From positions 1 to 64,000 of the forward strand of contig QXVZ01023090.1 in assembly GCA_008931825.1 (NCBI GenBank): a DNA stretch of 64,000 bases, written 5' to 3'. The stretch comes from Phallusia fumigata (Eukaryota > Chordata > Ascidiacea > Phlebobranchia > Ascidiidae). Below the pieces are notes generated by a model that saw nothing but the letters and a program-made list of their open reading frames with translations, was not told the origin of the DNA and made no database searches. Shown piece by piece: positions 24,501 to 36,500 of this stretch. Both the position numbers and the translations under genes were made by a program. How positions within the stretch are numbered: the first letter of the stretch is position 1; each line of letters begins with the position of its first letter.

Positions 24501-27500
24501 AGCTCTCGTGTAGATAATAACAAAGAAGACATTGTGCTGTTAACAAAACAGTTAAGAGCAATGCAAAAGTGGTGCAGCAAAAACCTGAAGTGAACTGCGT
24601 GTAAGATTTGGACTCGTAAAAATAAAAACAGCCAGTAAAGTATACCGAAGAAAGTACGTGAAATGGAATTAAACCTAAGCATTTTTTCACGATGTCGGTG
24701 CATGAAGTAATGCGCCCGTAAAAACTACACTGGAAAATTAGGATGCATGTGCGAGACGCTTGTAACCAGAAGAACAGTTAGGCATCTTCTGTTTAACATT
24801 TTTTACTATTCTTTAGCGGTCATGTACAAATTATACAGTGGAAACTTGTGAATCATGAACTTGGATGCTTCAGCACCGATACCGTTTAAAACTTTCAGTG
24901 GCGCTTAACTTCTAATGCTCTTGTAGTAGCCGAACCGGTCTGCAGTTTTGACTGTTTTTGAAACTTTTGTCATCACAGAAAAAGGCTTTTATGTTTTGTT
25001 TTTGTGTCATGTACTATAGAAAGTTCTCTACAGCAGTAATTGGGGAAGCTTTATCTGGATGACTGCGATTTAGTGGAAGTGCGAGAGAGTCTGGTGTTTG
25101 TTGGACTCGGTGACGGTGGGCTGGGTGTCGGTGTGTTTCCTCTTAGCTTCGGAATCCTCGTCGGTGAAATAGACGGGCGTCTGGTGATCTAAAGTAAATT
25201 TTATTTCATTTTTGTTTCAGCTAGAGCAGTGGTTCTTATTTTTCCCCTCCATCCTGATTTGTTTAATCCAGATTTAAGCGCTGTTTTTACAAATATCTAT
25301 TTTCGCTAAACAGATTCAGCTGATTACTCAATTGCTACCCTTACATTACCTATAGGTTAGGGACCACTGGGTCACCCCAATGAGTCAGGATTGTTGCAAA
25401 AAATCAGACCTGTTTCACGACATGGAACTTTAAAAAAATTGGGTCGGCCCACTGCCAAGAAATTCTCCCGATTTGGGTCATTTCGTGGGAAGAACTTCAA
25501 CTGGCTCGTTAACACCCGAATGGGAATGAATTGGTTTTCTATGTATGTTTAATTCAGCAATGCCAACTTCGCCGTTTTATGCATGCTTTTTTGGATAACT
25601 TACTGCAGTTTTGCTTGTGCTTCTGGCTTTGGAAGACGAGTTCGGATTGACAGTTACTCTGCTTGTCACTTTCTGTCCTGTGCTACTGTTAGTTTTGCTC
25701 GACGTTTTCAAGCTTGATGAGGCGGGAGGTTTCGCCGAAGCCGTTTTGTCTAAAACATCAACTATTTGTGGTTAGACAATATTATAGAAGCATCAGCATT
25801 TTCTGACATCCTTTAAGGTGCCAGTTCATAGTGCTTTCAGAGTTTGTTTCTGCAACAAATCTCAATATAAAACAAAAATTTCAGCTAGGCAAGGTGCCAA
25901 TGCAAACAGCTCGACAAAACGAGGTCTGTAAGTTTTATAACAGTTTACCCTTTGCTTTTCCCGACATGCGAATTTGAATCCCTTTCTTGCTGTCGGTAAC
26001 GCTGGTTTCGATGTGGGGGGTTCCCGTTTTGACGTCACGCACAATGCGAAACGTCGGTGGAGAGGCTTGTTCGGTTGGATCGTGCGAAATCGTCATGGAA
26101 ACGGGAGATTTTGCGCTTGAGCCCTCGTTTCCCTTAAGGCGAACGACGATTGGTCCGTTTGAATTTGAAACCTGAGTGGAGTTGGCGCCTTGCGATCCGG
26201 AACTGGAAGGCTGAAAAACGTCAAAAAAGGACTGTGTTCCAAACGTAGTTATCTCTCTATCTATAAGCTAACCACCCCCATTATAGACTGTCTCTTCCGT
26301 AGTCATTTTCCTTTCAGAGTTTAAGGTCCGAATAGCAAAAACTCCAGCAACAGTTAACTAGTTTAAACTTGCAACACGCATTAAATCGTTTAAATCACAA
26401 GCGTTTTTGCTACCAGTCAGTGTTAACACGTCGTCATACCCTTGCACTGGAAGAACTATGTCGCTGGGTTCTTGCCTCCACTGAAGGTTCTCGTCGTCCT
26501 CCGGAACTTGAAACTCTTCGAACCGAGGACGAACGCGTTGTAACCTCCCTTGCGCCACCTCGTGTATGTTGGTTTCGTTGCACGTTTGTCACACGAGGCG
26601 TAGCTGCTGGCGAAGGAGGCTTGCTTTCCGTGGATGCGGCCGTTTGCGTCGCAATGTTGCTCATCGACACGCCCTGAATGAGAAAAAATGATGTAGCATG
26701 TGATGTTGTACTGAGTTTATTATGCTGGAGGGTTTGTTGAAAATCATTTTGTAGATTCCAGCTTTTACCTTCAGTCGTATGTTGTTGTTATTGGTATTTG
26801 TTGTCTTCTGCTGCTGCTGTTGCAGTCGCTCTTGGAGACTATCGAGTTCTTTGCGTAGACTTGCGTTATCGTTTTCCAGTTTCTGGAAATTTCGGTGTTT
26901 TACATAAACAGAGTAAATAGTTCACGCCGCGACAAAGAGTTTTAAAAAGATAGCCCCGTGGTTAAATAAAAAAATACTCAAACCACAGTCAGTCGCGAAC
27001 CAACTGTTGTTACAACTGTTGCTGCTATTGGAAACAAAATACCTACCTTTAGTGTTTTACGTGCAAGCAATGCGCCAGGCTACAAAGATGTCGGGATTGC
27101 GTTTGACAGTAACATTTCGCCTCACGGCTAAAGCCTGACACTTTCCTGTTTACAAACAGGCTTTATTGTATCGTGTACTTCAGAAAATTTTCGGCAACAT
27201 CCGGGACTAACTGTACTGGTCGTAAGCCATAACACGGGTAATCGCTGCGTACTAAGATGCTACAAAATAAAAGTTATGTTGATGTTTTTGCCTGGAACTC
27301 ACCTCACTTGCCTCTTTGATTTCTTCATACTTTGCTATTGCCACTTGTTCGTTCAAACCCAGCGACACCAGCTTCTTTAGCTTTTCAGTCGATATTTGAA
27401 GCTGAAAACGAAAACTTTTTTGCTCCGTGTAAGGCACAATCGAATTCAACATTAGTTACAGTTTGTACTCACGCCTATTGTGTATGCTTATTTACTTATT

Positions 27501-30500
27501 TACTCAAAACTTTGATAGCGGTAACACTTTCTAGGTTTTGATGCTAGCGGATCTAAATAAAACTCAAAATTTTTCGACCCAGCATTTTCTTACATTGGAT
27601 TTCGCCTTTTCAACTTCATGTCTGCTCTCATTCAATTCCATTTCCTTCTGATCGTTTTCATCTTCCAACTTGTCCAGCCGCGTTTTAAGCATCACAACTT
27701 GTTTCTTCAGGTTGTTGTTCAGCGATTCAACCTGATTAACTTTCTCCTGTGTAGCCATATAAAACTGACATTATTAACAGCTTTTGAAATCTTGCAATTA
27801 GGATCTGCAATATAGTTTGCATAAGAAAACAAAACACAACAAACTTATAACTGCAAGACTGTTGCACTAACAATAAACCATAATATTAACAAGTTTTTTT
27901 TACTATCACAAGCGTTTACTTTGACGTCCGAACCTATACTTGTTTTCCACATGCCTTTTTATCGTCGAATAAAATTTCATTTTAAATTCCTAATCTACGC
28001 CAATTATTTAACATTTTCGCCTATTACCTCAGCCACTCACAAATTGTAAACTGGTGTATAAAGTGTCAGAGAATTACAACTGCAAAATACAACGTCAACA
28101 GCTGGTCTTTGCGTACCTTGGAAACACACTCTTGGTGTTGTTTTACAACTTCCTCCAGTTTGAGATGAATTTTCTCCACCTCCTCTGCACGTTTGGTTTC
28201 CTGGTTAGCGAGTTGTTCCTTTAATTTCAACACCTTTTTACTCTCCTCGATCATCTTCTGTGAAACTTTGGTGACCTGCGAGGGAAATCAGAACAGCGAC
28301 CTTAAAGATGTCCTTATTTCTTTAAGAAACCATGAACTGATTCAACATAAGAGAGATAACCAACACCCAAACAACGTGGCAGAAGTTTTTGGCAATTTTT
28401 AACGACAGCTAAGAGGTTTAAGTTTAAGGGTAATAAAACTAAGTCACATCATGTGGTAAACACACAACTATTGACAATGGTAAAATGCCAATTCACAACA
28501 AAGACGCGTCTTCTTTATTCGTTGAGGGTGCTGTTCTGCTGTCTCCAAGACAAGTCAGCATAAAATGTCATGAAACCTATTTCAAGCAGATTTTTTGAGA
28601 TCCTGGTAAAAAGTGCTCTAAACCAAAACAGCGACCGAAAATGTCTTCCAACAAAACTCACAGTGTTACGTTCGTCTTCCAGCATCTCGATGCACTGAGC
28701 GCATTTGTCCTTCTCAACTTGTAACTTTGTTTCGAATCCATCTCGCTCGTTACTTACATCGGTGATTGTTTGCTGGAGTTGCCTTACTTTGTTTTCGCTC
28801 AGTTTTAACGTGGCGTCCGTTTCGTCCATTTTGCTGAGCTTGACTTGGAACTCCTGACATAGAATAGAAAAGCAGATTTTGAATCTAAGAAAAAAGATGA
28901 GGTAGGGTCAATACTGATTCCAACTCTGTCTCTATTTTTTAATTTGTTAGCAATTGCACACATATCGCTTTATGTAGGGCCTACAGCCCGTGTTATCGGT
29001 TCTTGGTCATCGCATAGACAGACATAAAGTAGAAGCTTCAGTATCAATTGGTAACACGCGTTCTTCGTTAAAGCGCGTTAGAGTTCCGGGATGCACTCAC
29101 AGTGGTTCTGTCAGCTAAACGCCTTCCTCGAGGTTTGATTTAGAAATTTAAACGAGAAACATTTAAACCAATGTCGAGAAAACCTCATGGCAACTGGCAA
29201 ACATACGATTAGTCTAACTCTAACCACAATAAAGATATGCCCACAAGTTGTATAATAAGCACACACGTGACTATTTTCAAGTATTACAATACATAACTAG
29301 TTTTTAATATTTACCAAACTACCTCAAGGGTTTAATGACGCCAAAAAGATTAAAGAGCAGTGCCGTAGTGTAATGTTAAGTAAAATCGCCGAAACTCACC
29401 TCCAGTTGAACTTTCATTTTTGCGGCCTTTTTGCATTCGGCGTCAAACAGCTGCTGCATCTCGTCTAAGCGGAAGTTGGCCTCCTCCACACAACGCTCCA
29501 TGTCGGTCTGATTGCGTGCACTCTTGCGTAACCGCTCGACCTCTGACCCCAGCGCTTTGGTGTGCGTCAGTTCAGTCTCCAGTGTGACGCGCAACTCCTT
29601 GCATTCGTCCTGTGCCTGGAAAACAAATACAGTTTGGGACCAGAAAGTATACCAGCGGCTTGTACCCAAGGGAATGGTAAAGTGACAAAGGTCCATAATG
29701 CTTACAGTGCTTACCGGTGCCTAAGCGCATTGAATTTGGAAGCAAAATCGACATCGCCACACCTATCTGCGTGGCTTATATTTTACTACATGACTACCTC
29801 AATTTATGAAGGCACTTCTGGAATGGTGCAGAAAATATGGTAATGAATGGTCCATCCTTACCTGGACGTATATCTTCTCCGCCTGCTGCATCTCATTCAC
29901 TGTCTTTCGCAGTAACTCAACTTCCTCTAGGAGATCCTCGTGTCTCTCTTCCTGCTCCAATTTTTCCTTAATCCTCCACAACTGATCATCGGTCTTCCGG
30001 AGGTTTTTGTCCACACACTTCAGCTTTCTCATTTGTTTTGAAAGTACGTCGATCTGAAAACATGATACAGTTCCATTGGCGGGGTAGGTAAAGTAGCTGC
30101 CATAAAAAAGTGTGCAAGATTGCCCTTGTATTGTGCAAATATGCGGTCACCAAGTTTCAGGCTCTTGGACAAGTGGTTCAATTCCATCTAACCTAAGTTC
30201 ATTTTTACTGATGTTTTTACCCTATCATCACAGTAACTTTTCGTTTTGTGGTGTTTTACTGATATCGGAGCTGGCGGGGTAACCACTGGGGCTATCGCAT
30301 CTACCAGCTGTGAAAGTTTCATCAAATGCGGTCACCAAGTTTCAGATTAGTTAAATTATGAAATGGAATCGAGCTAGCCGCAATAGAACTGTTGACGGAA
30401 GCCTTATTTGGCTCGTGTATCGTACGTCTTTCTAACAAAAGAAAATCAATACAAGTTAACTTAGGCTGGTTTCGTTTAGGAACAATTATTTGTTTATGAT

Positions 30501-33500
30501 TTATAACTAAGACCTCCACTGAACATGTATAAACACAACGACGTAATCTTTGTTGCGGTCTACCTTTTCTGCGAGTTGTGCGCTTTTGGTCTCTTCCTGG
30601 ACCAGCTTGGCCATGGTTTCCTCGTTTTGTTGGTAAAACTTGTTCGCCTGTTCCTCAAGGTCGTTCTCGAGTTGCACGGCATGCTCCTTCTCCGAGAAGG
30701 CCAAGTTTTCCGCCTCCTTTACCTGAGACAAAAAAGTGCACTGAAGCGATGGGGGAATGGCACCGATCATAAGATTTCATAATCACATTATGGCGTCACA
30801 GTGGTTTTGCTGGTAAATATAAGTCGAATACAACTGTTCCTAAAGTTCCTATGGTTGACTACATAAGGCTGGTTTGTAAACCCGTTCTAAAGGCACCATG
30901 TCGTTCTTGTAAACAGGGCTAAGGTGGCATTTAAAAGCGGTAGTTAGGGATTTTAGTGGAAGTCCCAACTTAATTAGGTCAAATGCCAATGACTTTGTTG
31001 GCATCCGTAACCCTAATCGCATTTCGATGTGCTCCGTCGTAACAGGAGAGCTTGTTTCTTTTATTGCTCCTAACCTTCTCTTGCAGCTCATCGACGAGGC
31101 GTTGATGTGAAGCTGCCAGCTGTTTTTGTTCGTTTAGTTTTTGCAGCTGTTCCTGCCTTTCTTCGACAAGTTCCAGAGATAAGGATTTAAGACGCGATAA
31201 TTCTTCCTGAAATTGTGACAGTTTGTGAAAACAAAACAAAAATAACGAATTTCGTTCTTTAAAATAAACAGAAAATAAGCAAATGTTAATTTTGGCCAAA
31301 TCCCAATTTGTGCACAATTAGCCTTTCATTTGGCAAATGGGGCCACGTAATTTGTTGCGCATTCCCCGTTTAATGCCTACTTTTGTTTTAATGACTTTTT
31401 GGGAGCAAAAAGGCCGTAAACATTAGTTCGAAACATTAAACTTTGAAAAACATACGTCCACGTGCAGCCAAAACTGACCCTTATGCCGAAATTTTGACAA
31501 AATAAAACTTTTTGTCACTGTACCTTATTCTCTTTTATTTTTCGGACCAGTTCTTTCTCCTTTCGATCATGAACTCCTTTCTCCTGATCGAGGATCTGTT
31601 TCAGCCGCTCTCTGTCGTGTTCTGCATGGAAAGACAATCCTGTACAAACTCTCACCAAAATATAGTACACTTCTGCACACTAATGGCAATGTTTTGGTTT
31701 AAATGAATCATAGGCAAAAATATACAGAAGAATTTGACCTTATTGTAGACATCGATGTTACTGTGACGCGTCACCCAGGTTGGGGAGTTGCATTACAGTT
31801 TTTTAACGTAGTTTTAAAACATCCAAAGAACACATATTCTGATAAGTTTGTGTGTGTGAAAATATAGTGCTGTGTTGGATTAAGATGTTCCACCCTCTCT
31901 CCCAACCCCAATAAAGTTTTTTGGGGAACAAAAACGCTCAGTAATAAATGGACAGACTCGTTAGAAAATTCGCCTTGAACTTTTATGAAACAGTACCCAT
32001 CGACCTCTTTGGTACAGCACAAATTTTAGCAAACAAGCGAACACCAAGAAGCCTTTACAACATATACTTCGACACACTTTCCTTAATGCAGCACATACAT
32101 GTACGGCTGTATGCATTACAAGGCCCTCTGAAGTCGGATTGCTCTATGACAACTCCCCAAAGACAAGAAAAGTAACAGCTGATAAGGATGACTTCAATAG
32201 CAAGAAGCGACAGGCAGACGCCCCCCTTATCAGGTGTATGGCTTGTCATTCTGTCTGTACTGTGTTCTGAAATATCTAAGTGCCCTTTTTCACGTTGGGA
32301 ACAAGATAACTCGGGTATGACTCATAATGCTATTGATTTTGTGAGATCTAAGTACTAAGGCCTGAATGACATTTATTCATTGTTGTTTTTCTACACCATT
32401 TGGCATGAAAGAAAAAGAAGGAAATAAAAAGTGCATGTAAATATTGTTTTGTTACAAGTCAGTAGAACTCGTTTACAAAAAGATTATTCACTTGGTTGTA
32501 CCAATTGCAAGCAAACTTTTAAATCGCTGTAGTCTGGCAATCAAGTTGATCGTGCGGACAAAGTGATCTAGGTAAATGTTACCTAGAAGGTTGACAAAGT
32601 CGTCTGATTTCATCATGTACTCTTGGTGTTTTCGTTTTTCCTCTTCCATATCAATCGAAAGTCGCTGATACTTGTCTTGTGAGGCGAGTAGAAGCTGTTT
32701 TAAGCGCTTGTATGACTCCTTTTGGTGCTGTAAAAGTAACAACAAAGAAATTTACATTTTTTGTTTTATTCGACGGAAACTATTGTTGATTTAACGGACA
32801 GCCTGCTTGCGTTTTTATTTTTAGCTGGGAAGTTTTAATCGATTTCTTCGCTTCATTTAAGTCGTTGACCTTTATCTGGTGCAACGCAATAAATTCTGCA
32901 AACTTAAGCAATGTCGCTTAAGATTCTTGTTTAGGAAATGAGAGCTTGGATTCAACCTTTGCACTAGTTAACCATTATCCCTTGAGCCGATACATTAGTT
33001 TATTATGCGCCTTTACCTATTGGTGAATACGCCTCATTGGCCCTGGCCCGCGCACCGTTCAAGATGGCGATAAGTAGAGACGAAATGCTGTACCTGGATG
33101 ATTTTCTTGAGTTGGTCCTTGGTTTGTTCGCACACTTCATCCTGTGCTGTCAAGTCCAGCGTGGCGGCGTCTCGTTGTAGCGCCTTCATAGGTTGGCTGG
33201 CTAAACCGTATCTAAACACATTTTTGTTAGTGCCGTCCTCTACCACTGGTGATATCACTCCACGTTTGTAGCTTATGACATGACCTGCTTTACAAAAGGT
33301 TCATCTTGTGGTTAGTGTTGTGTATTCTTAGTTTTACTGAGGTATGTTGTGGTGAACCATTTGTGTTTAAAGTTCGTGCTGTTTGTTTTTATTTGCAGTT
33401 TAGTTTCCAAACGTGTCATCCATTGGATTTTTAATCCAATAAGTCGTTTGGTCTGGACACCAAAGCAGTTACCTTGTTTCAGGATTCTGAGCGCACTCAG

Positions 33501-36500
33501 TTTTCAGTATAGCAATCACTTCGTCCCTGGCTTGCAATTCGCCTTCAAACACACTGAGCAGCTTCAGCAGTTCGTCCCTACTCAGGTTAATATTCGGTTC
33601 CGTGCTGTTCTGTAGCGAATCCCTTCTATCATCGGCATCACCGTTCCCATCTCTGTCAGCCTCGTTGCTGACATCGATGTGTTTTTGGTCCAGGTTGTCT
33701 TTCTCGTTCTCGCCTTAAGCAAAGTGGGCATTCATAAATGATGGATAGTTTGCAGTCAATTGTTGACGCATTTTTCTCGAAGATATAAACTATGAACATT
33801 TATAGAAAAAGCATATTGCCAAACATATACTGTAGAAACGGAATTATTAAAACTGCCACTAATCAACCACACTTCAGCAAAACCAATTAGCTCTGTTTAT
33901 TTGTTTACTCTGTTCACAAAAGAGTGTTATAAGCGGCGGTTAAAGCGAGTTTCATGCGATCAACCGCGACGACCGCAAGGTAAATAAAAATTACTCATAA
34001 CAAGTACATTTTTTTCGCTATTAATTCATTTGATCCTTACGGTTGTATAACATCGTTATTCAATCCAGGCATATTTTTTAAAGGTAACAGTTACAGACCA
34101 TTTGTATTTTTTTACCTTTTTCCTCTCGTTTCTTCTTGTGCTTCTTGACTGTCCCCGTGTCGATTTCGCGATTGGGAACCTGAAGCAGAAAAACAAAACA
34201 ACGATGCGATAAGCGTAATTTGATCATATGCTTCAGCATAAGAGAATGTTATTGTCTCAACGATGCGTTTGTATTGCTTTAAGGCCGTGCAGTTTTTAAT
34301 ATTTTCGGTTTTGTGGCCTTATTTTTTACCGGTCAAAAGTTTTTGTACTATGCCTTGTGACGATAAATATAGTTACTGACACAGCCGCTGTTGTATTTTG
34401 CACCACATTTTAGTTGTTGGTTGTACAACAGTTGGGGGTGATCCTGAAACGTACCGCAAATTAACGTTTTTTAAAGTTTGGACCTTAGTCGGGCACTAGT
34501 TATGGTGTATCTTTCGACCATCAAGCCCATTTTTTATGCTAGGTTGTTCCAACTAAAACCGTTGCGTCTTTCTCCGACAAAACAAAGGACATAGGCACCA
34601 ATTGCCAGCATGAGTCATTTGAATTTGAAAACTGTATACTGGAGCACATTATAACTTCTACAAGCCACTTTTCCCACAAACTCTCTGCCTCGCCTAATAT
34701 TGAATACCTGACTTTGTAGACCTTGAAGGGAATTTCCCACCGTATTTTCCCTCTGCCCTTCCTCGTGTGAATAGGGACACCCACACATTTAAAGTTAGCA
34801 CGTATGCTTGAAAAGTTGTGAAACAGGCGTTTTACTGGTACACATACGCGTCCTTGAAACGCTAAACCAATGTTAACGACGGTTATTGTCCGTTAAAACG
34901 AATAGCAAATTTCCCAGTTGTAACCTTCTCAAAGAAAGGTTACATTGACCAATCGCCATTTGTTATGACCCTGTTTGCAAGGAACCCCAACTGAAAGGGA
35001 TGTTGGGTTCGATTAGGATGATAACTATGTACTTGCTCACACTCACATCAACTACGATTAATTATACACTGCCGTACAAAGCAATGTCTGCTAACTGTGT
35101 GGATTGAATCTACCTTGCCTTGATAGGGATTTTTGTTTACATAAATATGCGTGCAAAGTGCAGTCGGTGTGCCAAAACACTAACTCCTGACAAGCAATAT
35201 AGGCACTGTGCAAACAATTTGCGTTGCGTGTTGTCCACACATACACGGGATTGCCTAAACTAACAAACGGACGAGCATGTCCCTAATGCCTGACCCGTAT
35301 GACCCTTCATGTCTCGAGAGATTTTGTCCACGGATAGAATACATTCCAACATCAAAGACGGGCCTTTAGCAGCCACCCACCATAAAACTGAAGTCAATGT
35401 CGTCAAAGCAACTGTCAGTCATATCCATCCTGCCCAGTTAGTTCCGTAGGCCAACCGTCGGGGCCAATTCAGTACAAACGTGTAAGACCACTGACAGCTC
35501 CGCCCTAAACTTTAAGCTAAAGTTAAGCGGATGCTGGAACGTGTAAAGGTAGCCACATGTGATATCGACGTATTTGCATATTTTCCGTTTTCTTGTATGT
35601 ACCTTGGTGTGTGCGTACGAGACCAGTACGCCTGCCTAAATTTGAGGCAAAATATGTTTACACACAAGAATTGTACACATGTATCGATTGCGACTATTTT
35701 TGTTGTTGTTGTCAAACTAATACTGGATGTGAGTTGCAGACAGTGCACACTGTTTCGACCTAAAGGTCTCATCAGTAGGCTAGTGTAGCCAGACGATCAG
35801 ACCGTGCAGGTTCAAACAATGTGCTCTGTCTGCAGCTCACGAATCATTCTAATGGCTCTTTGCTGCTATAATACTGGATGTTATATTGAACTTCTAGTAA
35901 TCTGCATTAGCAGGATAGTTTCCAACTCCAATTGCAGCCTTTTATCACACAACAAGGATACCACCATGCTTCCTTTTTAGTTGCTGCTAAAACTGCCACA
36001 CGAAAACCTGCTTGTATTGGATTCTGCGTACAAGAGTTAAGCCTGTCGCTCGTACAAGCCTCGCTTAATCCTTTTGCTATCAAAACATACCGCAATGAAA
36101 TCCGGTTACTTTGCGACGAGTGAGGCCTCCATGCACCTCTTTGCGTGCTAAAACGGGTTTGTAAACCAGCTTAATGCGAATAACCGTAGCGATGTATTGT
36201 ACAAATTTTCTGATATTCGAAAAAGTCTGCTTCAAATTTAAATATCAATTAGGTTTACGTTAAAAGGCTGTAGCACATCTAAAATGAATCAGCAAGTATT
36301 ATTGCAAAATCTCGTCTAAAAACTTGCTCGAAGCGTGTACGTCGCTCATGTAACTACTGCTCATATCATCTATCCTTCTTATCTCTAAATCCGAGAACCC
36401 TCATTGATTACGAAATACTCCATGTTCGCTGCTGTATCGACGATGACACAACTCTTCATTACCGTACGTCCGGGCATCCTACGCACTGATAAGGCACCAC

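Larger units (their letters stand above)
22081..25050. other. Promoter and intergenic region between two minus-strand nested genes
   Basis: This holds the 5' untranslated exon and promoter of the 13.5-22 kb gene (about 23.1-23.25 kb) and the 3' flank of the FILIP1L orthologue. A minus-strand AATAAA lies at 24298-24303. A GC-rich patch with two CRE-like sites lies at 24396-24440. No additional gene was recognised. Confidence 0.5.
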
